The translations under genes and the position numbers were made by a program. DNA of 31,845 nt, from positions 1 to 31,845 of the forward strand of contig DGQK01000006.1 in the NCBI GenBank assembly GCA_002390745.1, written 5' to 3'. Shown here one piece after another: positions 7,612 through 16,278 of the stretch. Each line of letters starts with the position of its first letter. Positions within the stretch are counted from its first letter, which is position 1. The notes under the pieces are model-generated. The model was not told the DNA's origin, did not search any database, and saw nothing but the letters and a program-made list of their open reading frames with translations. This DNA is from Bacteroidetes bacterium UBA4416. Its GTDB lineage: Bacteria > Bacteroidota > Bacteroidia > B-17B0 > Aurantibacillaceae.

Positions 7612-9354
7612 TTATTTATTGATAACCAGTTTTTTAGTTTCTTTTTTGCCGTTTACGTCAAGGGCAATGTAGTAGATGCCGTTTGATAAATCAGCAGTAT
7701 TCAGGCTGATGGTGTTGTATCCTTTTTCGAATCCGTTATTGTGAGTCGCTACAGATACCAGGTGGCCTAATACGTCATAGACTTCAACCGATACAGTGGC
7801 TTTTTCATTCGTGGTGAATGCCAGGGTTGTCTGGTTGCCGGCAGGGTTAGGGAAGATCATGAACGCTGTCTCATTTGCTTTGGCTTCCTGCATGCCTACG
7901 AAACCACCGCTGAATTTAGGGTTTGTGAATGTCGCTCCTGTTGAAGCGGTAGAAGAGGCTGTTAAGCGGTAGTCAGGAGTTCCTGAGCCTAGTTGGCCCC
8001 ATGCATTCACGAAGCTGATCTGTGCAGCTGTCGTTGCCGTGTCTACGTTGCTGGCAGCAGCAAAGGTGTGGTACCAGTTTTGGTCAAATACACCGGCTTC
8101 CGTTACAAACGTTGTCTGAAGTCCCGGCTGATCGGTAATGATGTTGTTCATGAAGAAGTTAGCGCTGTCAGACGTTGGAGCTGAAGTAATGTTGTCAAGC
8201 GTTACAGCATTCTGATACCGTAAGCCCCTGTTGAATCCAACAAATAAAGAGTTGAATACAGACTGAGCCATGTTTCTGCGTAAGTGAGCGCCGGATTTGT
8301 GGTGCGTATTAACGCCAGGCAAATCTCCGTAGGCAGTACCATCGCCATAAGGCCCGATCAGGGTGATGTTGGAAAATACAGCTTTTGTTAAAGGGAAAGC
8401 CAGGTAAGGAGATACACCGTTATTGTCACACTCAAAACCGTTTGATTCGTAAGAAGGATCAGAGTCATCAGCAATATATGGATCTTTGATAGATAAACCG
8501 AATTGTACACGTCCGCTGTATCCGTTGTCAGTATCGAAATCATCATCTTTACCTCTGTTAGCGATCAGGTATTTAGCATCTACTGTACCACCAAACCACT
8601 CAAATGAGTCATCACCCGAGAAAGATACCTGGATATGGTCGATTTTAGTACCGGAACCAACACCACCGAAGGTTAATCCGTTGATCTCGCTGTTTAAGAT
8701 AGAAGGATTTAAAGATACGCCGCCGAATTCGATGCGTACATAAGACATTTCACCTGAATTATCGGCATCGTTGTTGCCTCCGAAATGCCTGTATCCGTTT
8801 GGCTCGTCGGTAACGAAACCTTCAACTTTCATTTCTTTGAAAGCACCTTGTGCTGTAGACAATGTATGCAGGTTCACTCTTGCATTACCGCAAAGGATCA
8901 CCCCGCCCCAGTCGCCGGCTGCACGGCCTGCAGTTTCAGATTTGATGGATGTAAAAACGATTGGATTAGCGGGCGTGCCCACCGCGTGAATTTTAGAACC
9001 CCTGGCGATTACCAATACACCCGGTGTTACGCTGGCGTCGGTCAATTTACCCCTGATGATGGTGCCCGGTTGGATTGTTAATTCAGCATTGTTGATAACG
9101 TGAACGAAACCATCCAGGTAAACAACACCGCTCCAGGTTGTATTGGTAGAGATGTTGCCACTCACAGTAGTTGTCGGTGCAGGATACACTTTGCTTTCAG
9201 GATCCCAGTTTGTCCAGCCACTTGTCCAGTCTGTTGCCGGAGTATTGTCTGTTACAGGGAAAGCTCCTTTGTAGGAGGTCGCCGTCCAGAACGCCTGAGC
9301 GTTTAATAATGAGCAAGCTAAGAGTGCTGCTGCTGATAAGTAAAACTTTTTCAT
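7612..9354 (-). CDS. T9SS-sorted surface protein, beta-helix-like
   Basis: This 580-residue protein begins with a signal peptide (MKKFYLSAAALLACSLLNAQ). It ends in a type A type IX secretion sorting domain of about 80 residues: FPNPAGNQTTL, then VYDVLGHLV, then NGIYYIAL and a final KKLVINK. The middle has stacked short strands with repeated Gly, Asn and Asp (for example GVLVIARGSKIHAVGTPANP and DWGGVILCGNARVN), which suggests a right-handed parallel beta-helix. It carries many Asp-rich loops that could bind cations. It should be exported by the T9SS and attached to the cell surface. It lies downstream of the TonB-dependent receptor on the same strand, with its own promoter region between. Together they may capture and import one nutrient; phosphate compounds are the inference from nearby PstS-like and PhoB-like genes. 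Confidence 0.85.
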   Translation of the reverse strand: MKKFYLSAAALLACSLLNAQAFWTATSYKGAFPVTDNTPATDWTSGWTNWDPESKVYPAPTTTVSGNISTNTTWSGVVYLDGFVHVINNAELTIQPGTIIRGKLTDASVTPGVLVIARGSKIHAVGTPANPIVFTSIKSETAGRAAGDWGGVILCGNARVNLHTLSTAQGAFKEMKVEGFVTDEPNGYRHFGGNNDADNSGEMSYVRIEFGGVSLNPSILNSEINGLTFGGVGSGTKIDHIQVSFSGDDSFEWFGGTVDAKYLIANRGKDDDFDTDNGYSGRVQFGLSIKDPYIADDSDPSYESNGFECDNNGVSPYLAFPLTKAVFSNITLIGPYGDGTAYGDLPGVNTHHKSGAHLRRNMAQSVFNSLFVGFNRGLRYQNAVTLDNITSAPTSDSANFFMNNIITDQPGLQTTFVTEAGVFDQNWYHTFAAASNVDTATTAAQISFVNAWGQLGSGTPDYRLTASSTASTGATFTNPKFSGGFVGMQEAKANETAFMIFPNPAGNQTTLAFTTNEKATVSVEVYDVLGHLVSVATHNNGFEKGYNTISLNTADLSNGIYYIALDVNGKKETKKLVINK

Positions 9355-9383
9355 GTTGTTTGGTTGTAGAATTTATGATGATG

Positions 9384-9391
9384 CAAAATTA
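9384..9391 (-). promoter_or_regulatory. Candidate -7 element TAATTTTG
   Basis: Read on the minus strand this is TAATTTTG, an exact TAnnTTTG match 29 bases upstream of the T9SS protein start. A TTTG lies farther upstream, but at 27 bases, longer than the usual spacing. Confidence 0.5.
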
Positions 9392-9439
9392 TTTTGGCTG
9401 GCTTCAGTTTCCATTAAACAAAGTTTACCATTAGCTTAC

Positions 9440-9460
9440 ACTTACATTAATTAAATGTTA
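9440..9460. promoter_or_regulatory. Candidate regulator box upstream of T9SS gene
   Basis: The plus strand reads ACTTACATTA then TTAAATGTTA, two decamers whose starts are 11 bases apart and both end in TTA. The segment is also nearly palindromic. It resembles the boxes near 12460 and 15170. An 11-base period is what OmpR/PhoB dimers use. Which regulator binds is inference. Confidence 0.35.
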
Positions 9461-9512
9461 CTAGGCGAAAGAGTGATTTTACATAGCGGTAATATTAAGT
9501 GTACCGTAAGGC

Positions 9513-12395
9513 TTAGTATAATTTATAAGAAACAGAGAACGAAATCGTTGGCGATACTTTGGTGTTCATGAACAGGTTGTCGTATTTGTAAGAGTGGCTG
9601 AGGTCCTCGTTTGCAGCGGCCGATCCCTTGTCAAGTTTCCCGTTTTTATTGATATCCTGGTACCTGATCTGGTTTTGGGCAATCAGGTCGCGGACGTTTA
9701 ATTTTAGCTCCAGTTTTTTCCTGAATGTTTTTGAAACCTGCAAATCCAGCACATTCCTTGGATTTTCCCAGATGCTTGGCTCGGAAGGCCCGCCAACAAT
9801 TACGATACGGCGGCCGATCAGATTATAGGAAATAGCCACACCCCAATCGGACTTGCTGTCGAGGTATTGGAGGCCGGCATTGATGATGTAGGGCGATTGG
9901 CCTTGCAGCGGCCTGATCTCGCCCCCGTTTGAAGCGGTGTTATCCACTTTCGATTGAATATAGGCGAAGTTCGAAAAGAAGGTTGTGGAGGATAAGAACC
10001 TTGAAGAGTCGGCATTGAACAAGGTGCTTAATTTAAAGCGGTACTCCAGTTCAGCCCCGATGTTTTCGCCTTTTTTGGCATTGGCAAAAGTGGTGGCATT
10101 GGTTGTGCCGAGGTCAAGGATCTGTTCGATGGCATTGTCTATTTTTTTGTAGAAACCCGATACCGATAAGATCTGTCCTGCGCCAGGGAACCATTCTACC
10201 CGCACATCGTAATTGTCGATTTTCGACCTTTGCAGTCCGGTGTTACCCGAGATCTGGTAGTTGGTCGTAAAGTCGAGGAATGTAAACGGCGCCAGCTCCC
10301 TGAATTCGGGTCGTGCTACGGTTTTGAAATACGCAAGGCGTAGATTGATCTTGTCGGTTATTGCCCATATCGCATTCACCGACGGCAGGAGATCGATTAC
10401 CGTTGTGTCGGTCGTGCCGGGTACGCCGCTGATGATAGTTGACAATTTCTGGCGATAAGATTCCACCCTTGCGCCGTAAATGAAGCGGAGCTTATTGTCA
10501 AAGAACCTCGAGTCGGCCATTAAATAGCCTGCATGAAGCATGGAAGAAGCCTGGTAATTGTCAATAGGCGTTGTCGATTCAGCCATCAGGAAACCGCCGT
10601 CCTTTCTCCCCGGGCCATTAACAATACCCATGTTCTGAGGGTTGAAAATGTTGGCGTCGTCCAGCGTTAATAAGCTGTCGTTTTTCACAACCTTGGAGCC
10701 AAACGTATAAAAGTTGTACCCCAGCAATCTTGACGTAAATGTCCTGTCCCTGTAGATATGGCTGCCGCCCAGCTGTAATTCATGTTTCGATTTCCCGATC
10801 TTGAAAGACCTGCTCAGGTCGTATCTTACACTTTTCATGGACTCGTTCGTATTCTGGAAGATCATGGATCCTGCGCTGCTTGGGGAAGAGCCCTGGTTCC
10901 CGATCACCACCTTGAAAGGCACCGAATCGTTTTCAAACGGGGAGTTTTTTGCGCGGGTCATCCTTCTCAGGTTTGGCGTTTCCCGCTTGATGTTGCTGTA
11001 GCCGCCCACCCATTTGATTTTTACTTTTGCTTTTTCAAGGTAGTGATCGCCGTTGAGCTGGCCCGAATAAATGTTGTTTTGCGTAAACCACCTCACGCTT
11101 GACTCCTCCCAGGTTTGTGCACCGATGTCGGTAGCACCTTTACGCGTAATCACCCGGTCTTCGGAGTTAATGCTATACAAATTTTTTAAGCCGATCTGGT
11201 TATTGTCGTTCAGCTTGTATGACAAGTTCCAGATGGCGCTGGCCAGGATCACTTTCGAGTAAGTCGTATCTCTGTATTCCGATTGTTTGACGACAGGATA
11301 GTCTTCTCCCTGCTCATTGAAATTCCGGCGCGTGGTGTAGGTCGTATTGATGTTGCTGTTATAGGTTGCTGCAAATACGCTTCCGAAGTCTTTTTTAAAT
11401 ACCTTTCCGACATTGGCCAGGGAATACTGCAGGTTCAGGTTAGGAAGGGCCGTTCTGTTTTTGATGGTCCAGTCGTAATGGAATAATTTCGCATCCTCTA
11501 TCTGTTGGTTTTTGTCGGTAGTAAATGCCGGATCCGGGTATCCCGCCGGGATAGCCCTTGTGCCGTCGTCCACGCCTATCCAGTCTGTTTTTCCACCGGC
11601 ATAGGTTTTGAAATTTTTGAACGTGGTTTGCGGGTTATAGCCTCCCCCGATAGAAATACTCTGCGAGTTTTTTTCGGGAATACTTTTGGTGTTGATCTGA
11701 ACAATGCCGCCTGCAAACTCGCCCGTTTGGTCGGGAGTGGCGGTTTTCAGGATAATAATGTTGTCGAGGATATTGGCCGGAAAGATATCAAAGGAGAACG
11801 CTTTTTTATCGCTTTCGGAGCTTGGCAAAGGAGCGCCGTTAATGAATGCCGCATTGTAGCGGTCGCTCATCCCGCGGATGATGGCAAACTTGTTATCCTG
11901 GATCGTGGCGCCGCTGATGCGTTTGATCACATCGCTGGTGCTTCTGTCCGGAGTTTTCTTGATCGCTTCCGAGGAAATGCCATCGCTGGCGCTGGCATTG
12001 TTTTTTTGCATCACCAGTAAGGTATTCGTGTTTTCCTTATTCATTTCTGCCTGTACCACCACTTCTATCAGGGTGGCTGAGCTGGCCTGGTCGAGGGTGA
12101 TGTTGAAGTTGGTCACATCATTGGCCTTCACCACCACATCTACGAACTTTTTATTGTCGTAGGTGATGTAGCTGGCAACGATCGTGTATTTCCCGGGTTG
12201 CAGGCCCGACAGGCTATAGTTGCCGTCGAAGTCGCTGGAGGCGCCTTTGGTGGTGCCATCGATCAGTACCGTGGCGCCGGGGAGCGTTTCGCCTGTTTTA
12301 CCGTCAACGATCTTTCCCGCGATCTTGCCGGTTTGAGCATGAATAGTATAAGAAAGGGCCAGTAAGCCAAGGATCAGTTTTATTTTTTGAAACAT
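9513..12395 (-). CDS. TonB-dependent receptor with N-terminal CarboxypepD_reg-like domain
   Basis: The start at 12395 gives 960 residues beginning with a clean signal peptide (MFQKIKLILGLLALSYTIHA, then Q). The longer frame from 12425 adds ten unlikely residues. Residues of about 24-105 form the Bacteroidota carboxypeptidase-regulatory-like domain (GKIVDGKTGETLPGATV). The plug follows, with the motif RGMSDRYNAAFINGAPLP and an EFAGGIVQINTK close. The rest is an outer-membrane beta-barrel ending in an aromatic residue (SVSYKLY). Such receptors take up ligands over the outer membrane using TonB energy. No SusD-like gene is adjacent, so this is not a standard glycan-utilisation pair. The flanking T9SS protein, the PstS-like gene and a shared upstream box suggest regulation by phosphate, but the ligand is not visible. 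Confidence 0.9.
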   Translation of the reverse strand: MFQKIKLILGLLALSYTIHAQTGKIAGKIVDGKTGETLPGATVLIDGTTKGASSDFDGNYSLSGLQPGKYTIVASYITYDNKKFVDVVVKANDVTNFNITLDQASSATLIEVVVQAEMNKENTNTLLVMQKNNASASDGISSEAIKKTPDRSTSDVIKRISGATIQDNKFAIIRGMSDRYNAAFINGAPLPSSESDKKAFSFDIFPANILDNIIILKTATPDQTGEFAGGIVQINTKSIPEKNSQSISIGGGYNPQTTFKNFKTYAGGKTDWIGVDDGTRAIPAGYPDPAFTTDKNQQIEDAKLFHYDWTIKNRTALPNLNLQYSLANVGKVFKKDFGSVFAATYNSNINTTYTTRRNFNEQGEDYPVVKQSEYRDTTYSKVILASAIWNLSYKLNDNNQIGLKNLYSINSEDRVITRKGATDIGAQTWEESSVRWFTQNNIYSGQLNGDHYLEKAKVKIKWVGGYSNIKRETPNLRRMTRAKNSPFENDSVPFKVVIGNQGSSPSSAGSMIFQNTNESMKSVRYDLSRSFKIGKSKHELQLGGSHIYRDRTFTSRLLGYNFYTFGSKVVKNDSLLTLDDANIFNPQNMGIVNGPGRKDGGFLMAESTTPIDNYQASSMLHAGYLMADSRFFDNKLRFIYGARVESYRQKLSTIISGVPGTTDTTVIDLLPSVNAIWAITDKINLRLAYFKTVARPEFRELAPFTFLDFTTNYQISGNTGLQRSKIDNYDVRVEWFPGAGQILSVSGFYKKIDNAIEQILDLGTTNATTFANAKKGENIGAELEYRFKLSTLFNADSSRFLSSTTFFSNFAYIQSKVDNTASNGGEIRPLQGQSPYIINAGLQYLDSKSDWGVAISYNLIGRRIVIVGGPSEPSIWENPRNVLDLQVSKTFRKKLELKLNVRDLIAQNQIRYQDINKNGKLDKGSAAANEDLSHSYKYDNLFMNTKVSPTISFSVSYKLY

Positions 12396-12448
12396 AGGAG
12401 TGATTTTACGACCGCAAAAAAACAAAGGCCGGTTAAGTTTTTTATTAC

Positions 12449-12506
12449 GCGCAGGTTACCTTAATGTTAAAAGGTAAACCGGTAAAGGCCCGGATGCTTA
12501 ATGTTT
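12449..12506. promoter_or_regulatory. Candidate regulator boxes upstream of TonB receptor
   Basis: GCGCAGGTTA (12449-12458) and CTTAATGTTA (12460-12469) form an 11-base-period pair. CTTAATGTTT (12497-12506) is a further copy and overlaps the dyad ATGTT-ttatt-AACAT (12501-12515). All lie between the SpoIIE-type gene and the receptor start. The decamer CTTAATGTTA recurs exactly at 15166. Confidence 0.4.
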
Positions 12507-12526
12507 TATTAACATGAGCCGCCCGG

Positions 12527-13333
12527 CTAAGCCAGCTCTATCCCTATCAGTGTTACATCATCCGTTTGCGGTGTTGCATCTTTCCAGGCATTGAAGATGT
12601 ATTCGATCATTTCATATTGATGGTCCATCGAAAAGGTATGGTAATGCTCGATGGCGTTGAGCAGGCGTTTGCGGCCGAATTTTTTTCTGTTGTCGTTGTC
12701 GAACTGGTGTTTCAGGCCGTCTGAGAAAAAGTACAGGCGGGCATTGGGGGAGATGCCGACCTGATGCGTTGTGAATTCCCGGTCTTTTTCGATCTGCCAG
12801 CCCCCGATAGGGAAGTTGTTGCCTTTGTAGGTTTGCACGTCCTTGCCCTGGTGGATCACGAATTCGCCGCCGGCGCTGGCATACTGGAACTCACGGGTTA
12901 CGGTGTTGTATGAAAATAAAGTGATTTCCATCCAGTCGTTGTTGAAAGCAGAGTCCTGGGTTTCATCATTAAACGTTTCCACCCACTTCTTATCCAGCTC
13001 CGTCAGGTAATCACCTACCTGCGCGAAGTTTTTCTGGATGACATAATTGAGCAGGCTGATGCCGAGTACGGAGAGCATAGCCCCCGATACGCCATGGCCT
13101 GTGCAGTCTGCCAGTGCAAAAAAAACAGTGTCCTCTTTTTTGGTGAGCCAGTAGAAATCGCCGCCTATTTTATCCTGGGGTTTATAGAGCACAAAGCAAT
13201 CCCTGAATGCTTTTTCAAAATGCCTTGCTTTTGGGAGAAGGCCATTCTGAATGGTTTGAGCATAGATCAGGTTGCTTTCATAGGATTGTACAGAAGTTTC
13301 AAATATCATTGCAGGGTTCATTTCGTTTTGCAA
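12527..13333 (-). CDS. SpoIIE-family serine/threonine phosphatase
   Basis: This 268-residue protein is a single PP2C-like SpoIIE domain. Its motifs are KPQDKIGGDFYW (GGDF at 57-60), ALADCTGHGVSGAMLS (DCTGHG at 76-81), a YASAGG segment, FFSDGL, and a C-terminal QTDDVTLIGI. The metal-binding Asp residues are all present, so it should be active. Before the domain there is only a short helix with an AQTIQNGLLP sequence, the usual linker in this family. No sensor, HAMP or receiver domain is fused, so input must come through a partner protein. Family members dephosphorylate anti-sigma-factor antagonists or similar switch proteins; no such partner is in the window. An ATG four codons further in is also possible. 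The gene lies upstream of the TonB receptor on the same strand. Confidence 0.9.
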   Translation of the reverse strand: MQNEMNPAMIFETSVQSYESNLIYAQTIQNGLLPKARHFEKAFRDCFVLYKPQDKIGGDFYWLTKKEDTVFFALADCTGHGVSGAMLSVLGISLLNYVIQKNFAQVGDYLTELDKKWVETFNDETQDSAFNNDWMEITLFSYNTVTREFQYASAGGEFVIHQGKDVQTYKGNNFPIGGWQIEKDREFTTHQVGISPNARLYFFSDGLKHQFDNDNRKKFGRKRLLNAIEHYHTFSMDHQYEMIEYIFNAWKDATPQTDDVTLIGIELA

Positions 13334-13546
13334 AGATCAGCCTGTAAAATGAATTGCCCGATAGGTTAAGATTAGCGAATCATTAACTCTTGCCTGGTCC
13401 CGGAGGCCCCGTAAATCAGGCGGAAGAGGTAATTGTTACAGGCGTCCGGGAAATGGTAGCGTTCGGGCTAAGGAATGCTTTTTTGGTCGAAAATATCAAT
13501 AAGATAACAAAAGGGAAGCCGGCCGGTAATAAGGTTGAGATGGCTT

Positions 13547-13951
13547 CTAATCTACTTTGTTGTTTTTGATTTTTATCAGGCTGGTATTCAGGATCACGAT
13601 GCTGTTGATGCCAAGCTGTGATGTTTCCGCAATTTTTTTCTCAGGGAACTGAAATTTCAGCTCCTTCTGGATTTCCTTATGCAGTTTCACGAAGAGCTGG
13701 AGGTCCTTCAGAACTTTTTTGGATACCTTTTTCTTTAATGCTACATTGGTAGAAAGCTCTTTCTTAATGCAGCTGATGAGAGAGGATGTTTTTATTTTCT
13801 GGTCCAGCACTTCCTGCTTCAGCTCTTCCTTCACAATCTGTTTCAGCGCTTTGTTCACTAAAATGAAGCTTAAATTAATTGACTCGATGAAAAATCCTTC
13901 ATCAAATGCTTTCTTGTTTTTGTCAATAAGTTGCTTAATTGTAATGGCCAT
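13547..13951 (-). CDS. Small helical protein of unknown function
   Basis: This 134-residue protein is rich in Lys, Leu, Ile and Glu and is predicted almost wholly helical. It has an opening segment KKAFDEGFFIESINLSFILVNKAL that resembles the first helix pair of some HEPN-like or four-helix proteins, but no RxxxxH-type motif is present. Codon use is more AT-rich than its neighbours. It has no signal peptide or membrane segment. It lies between the SpoIIE-type phosphatase and the PstS-like gene on the same strand, with a gap of more than 200 bases before the phosphatase. It is probably a real gene, because the frame is clean and starts with ATG after an AT-rich promoter-like stretch. The function is unknown. 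Confidence 0.65.
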   Translation of the reverse strand: MAITIKQLIDKNKKAFDEGFFIESINLSFILVNKALKQIVKEELKQEVLDQKIKTSSLISCIKKELSTNVALKKKVSKKVLKDLQLFVKLHKEIQKELKFQFPEKKIAETSQLGINSIVILNTSLIKIKNNKVD

Positions 13952-14034
13952 ATAAGTCGTGTATAATTAAAGTACTAAGTTAGATAACTAATTGTAAATT
14001 CTATATTAAATAAAGACAACAGTTGCAACGCCGC

Positions 14035-14967
14035 TTATAGCCTGGCATCTGCCAGCCCTTTCAGGCGGTTGATCTGTTGCTGGTTGTCGTTGAGTGGAAA
14101 GAACCCGAAGCGCTTCACGATGTCCTGTCCCTGTTTGGTCAACTCGAATAAAATAAAGTCCTCGATGATGTCACCCGGAACCCCGTTCACGTATTGGTAC
14201 AGGGGGCGCGTGAGCACATAGTCGCCGCTTTTCACTGCTGCTGTTTCGTAGGGCGAGTAAGCAGCGTGGTTGTCGATGTATACCGGCATGGCCCAGATCC
14301 GCCCATTGGGCTTGCCGGTGCTGTCGATGAGAAAGCCGGCGCCTACATAGCCGATGCCCCCGATGTCTTTGATCACGGACTCCACGATCTCCTCATTGGT
14401 CTTCAGCTCAACGGTAGAGGAAGGGTAGGAATCCTTGATGAATTTTTCGCGGATGTAGTCTCCGGTTCCCGACGATTTGTTGCGTCCGTATACCCTTACA
14501 GGAATATCTGCGCCGCCGAGTTCCTTCCAGTTTTTGATCTCTCCGCTGAGAAGCTGCGACACCTGCCTGGTCGACAGGCTATCGATGGAGAGCTTGTGGT
14601 TGGTAATGATGGCTACGGCATCCACCGAAAAAATGATCGGGTTGGGGCTGATGTTATTGGCTTTGGCTATTGCCAGGTCCTGGTCTTTGAACTGGTGTGA
14701 AGAGTTGCAGATGTCCGTTTCGCGCTGGATCAATGCCCTGATCCCCTCGTTGGAGCCGCCCCCCTCTACAATAATGGTGATTTCGGGATGTAGCTGCATG
14801 TAGGCATCTGCCAGCGACTTCACCATGTGGTACTCGGTGTCGGAGCCTTTGATGTGGATCACGTTTTTGATGATGGCTTTGTCAGCTTCCGGTGTGTTTT
14901 TGGTGTTGCATGAAAAGGCAGCCAGTGCCGTCAGGGCCAGGAGAACAGGTGTTTTGGAAAAGGTCAT
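14035..14967 (-). CDS. pstS: PstS-like phosphate-binding lipoprotein
   Basis: This 310-residue protein has a lipoprotein signal peptide with Cys20 at the lipobox (LAAFSC). The mature part is a type II periplasmic binding protein of the PstS family. It shows IKGSDTEYHMVKSLADAY at the first phosphate-binding loop, EGGGSNEGIRALIQ, DAVAIITN, a VYGRNKSSGTGDYIREKF loop that contacts phosphate, and GGIGYVG. PstS proteins capture phosphate for the PstCAB transporter. No pstC, pstA or pstB lies next to it here, so it serves a transporter elsewhere or acts as a sensor or scavenger. It is divergent from the PhoB-type regulator gene over 260 bases, an arrangement that fits phosphate control. Family assignment is strong. 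Confidence 0.85.
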   Translation of the reverse strand: MTFSKTPVLLALTALAAFSCNTKNTPEADKAIIKNVIHIKGSDTEYHMVKSLADAYMQLHPEITIIVEGGGSNEGIRALIQRETDICNSSHQFKDQDLAIAKANNISPNPIIFSVDAVAIITNHKLSIDSLSTRQVSQLLSGEIKNWKELGGADIPVRVYGRNKSSGTGDYIREKFIKDSYPSSTVELKTNEEIVESVIKDIGGIGYVGAGFLIDSTGKPNGRIWAMPVYIDNHAAYSPYETAAVKSGDYVLTRPLYQYVNGVPGDIIEDFILFELTKQGQDIVKRFGFFPLNDNQQQINRLKGLADARL

Positions 14968-15165
14968 AGAGATCGGTAAAAGATGGTTGATGGGGGTAAA
15001 GTAAAGTGGCGCACATTACGTTTTTGCAAAGCGAATGTTAGCGGATACTGAACTTAGATCAATTTGGATTATGCATCGACTAATCAGGATAAAATCCGTA
15101 TCTTTAGAATAGCGGATCACAGGCAGGATTGAGCAATTTAAAACACAACTTTAACGAAGCGATTT

Positions 15166-15186
15166 CTTAATGTTAATTTAACGTTA
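15166..15186. promoter_or_regulatory. Tandem regulator box, 11-base period
   Basis: CTTAATGTTA (15166-15175) and TTTAACGTTA (15177-15186) are direct repeats with starts 11 bases apart. They lie 18 to 38 bases upstream of a -7 element. This geometry matches binding sites of OmpR/PhoB regulators, so the gene downstream may regulate itself and the divergent pstS-like gene. Confidence 0.5.
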
Positions 15187-15203
15187 GCGACCGGCATTCG
15201 ATA

Positions 15204-15211
15204 TACCTTTG
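15204..15211 (+). promoter_or_regulatory. Candidate -7 element TACCTTTG
   Basis: This is an exact TAnnTTTG match 16 bases upstream of the response regulator ATG. The tandem box covers the place where the -33 element would be, as expected for an activator-dependent promoter. Confidence 0.5.
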
Positions 15212-15227
15212 TCCCCGACAGAAAGCT

Positions 15228-15920
15228 ATGAGTACAGAAAACAACAACCAATACAAGATTCTCCTGGTAGATGACGAGCAGGATATCCTGGATTTTTTAA
15301 GTTACAATCTAAAAAAAGAAGATTTCCAGGTGTTTACCGCCCTGAATGGAAAAGATGCGATTACGATTGCTAAAAAGGAGGTTCCGAACCTGATTGTGCT
15401 TGACGTGATGATGCCTGAAATGGATGGTATCGATACCTGCCGTGAGATGCGGGAGATACCTTCGCTGAAGGATGTGATGATTGCTTTCCTGAGTGCAAGA
15501 AACGAAGATTATTCACAGATCGCAGGCTTTGAAGTGGGAGCCGATGATTATATTACTAAACCGATAAAACCGCGGGTTTTCATTAGCCGTATCAAGGCCT
15601 TGCTGAGAAGGTACTCACCGGAGCAGCAAAAAACCACGCAGGTAGACCTTGGCGGTGTCAGGATCGATAAGGAAAAATACATGGTGTATAAAGACGATGT
15701 GGAGATTGCGTTCCCTAAAAAGGAATTCAAGCTGCTGTCGCTACTGGCGAGCAAGCCGGGCAAGGTATTTACCCGCGAGTACATCCTGGAGCAGGTATGG
15801 GGCGATGAAGTGGTGGTAGGCGACAGGACCATCGACGTGCATGTGCGCAAGCTGCGTGAGAAGCTCGGCGATAACTACATCAAAACCATCAAAGGCATCG
15901 GATACAAATTCGAGTTTTAG
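15228..15920 (+). CDS. PhoB-type response regulator
   Basis: This 230-residue protein has an intact receiver: Asp15-Asp16 after strand 1, phosphoacceptor Asp59 in LDVMMPEMDG, Ser89 at the Thr/Ser switch position, and Lys111 in YITKP. A trans_reg_C winged helix follows (KEFKLLSLLASKPGKVFTRE, then RTIDVHVRKLREKLG and a final GIGYKFEF). In OmpR/PhoB regulators, phosphorylation drives dimerisation and binding to tandem repeats. No kinase gene follows; a hairpin terminator lies right after the stop. It is divergent from the PstS-like gene and has a tandem box upstream, so a phosphate response is the best guess. Its C-terminal half is related to the degenerate regulator at 6.8 kb, which may be a paralogue. 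Confidence 0.9.
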   Translation: MSTENNNQYKILLVDDEQDILDFLSYNLKKEDFQVFTALNGKDAITIAKKEVPNLIVLDVMMPEMDGIDTCREMREIPSLKDVMIAFLSARNEDYSQIAGFEVGADDYITKPIKPRVFISRIKALLRRYSPEQQKTTQVDLGGVRIDKEKYMVYKDDVEIAFPKKEFKLLSLLASKPGKVFTREYILEQVWGDEVVVGDRTIDVHVRKLREKLGDNYIKTIKGIGYKFEF

Positions 15921-15939
15921 AAACTCAGATAATTTAATG

Positions 15940-15978
15940 AAAAACGCCGCACCAAGAGTTTTCCGGTGCGGCGTTTTT
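15940..15978 (+). terminator. Strong Rho-independent terminator
   Basis: A 14-base perfect stem (AAAAACGCCGCACC / GGTGCGGCGTTTTT) has an 11-base loop and ends in five T. It begins 20 bases after the response regulator stop. The symmetric A and T runs could also stop transcription from the other side. Confidence 0.9.
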
Positions 15979-16022
15979 GTTTGTGTTACACGACGTGTTA
16001 ATTTTTATTCAAGCTCTGTTTC

Positions 16023-16220
16023 AAACCACAGTAGATACATAGAAATCTTAGAGAACAGGCAGGGATCATAGAGTTGTAACTGGTGCCTTCGGCTGCGCTC
16101 CTCCACTGTTGCCTGTGCGCATAATCTGCAATCCTGCTCCGAAGGAGCACTCTGTGTGCTCTTGGTTTTTTCAGCGCGATTCTTCGCCTTGCCTATGCCT
16201 TCTATGTGCCTATATGGTTA
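16023..16220. repeat. Gene-free region with imperfect inverted arms
   Basis: This fills most of the 358-base gap between the regulator and the thioredoxin-like gene. The arm at 16023-16056 (AAACCACAGTAGATACATAG...) and the reverse complement of 16191-16220 (TAACCATATAGGCACATAGA...) align with about two thirds identity, including an exact ACATAGAA. Between them lie a TGCTCC-gaa-GGAGCA hairpin (16135-16149) and GC-rich sequence with no coding frame. It may be a decayed or MITE-like non-coding repeat. Confidence 0.35.
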
Positions 16221-16278
16221 TTGTTCAAGCTTATTTCCATCATGCAAATCCACGTCATCAGCGTTCTATCTGTTCTTA

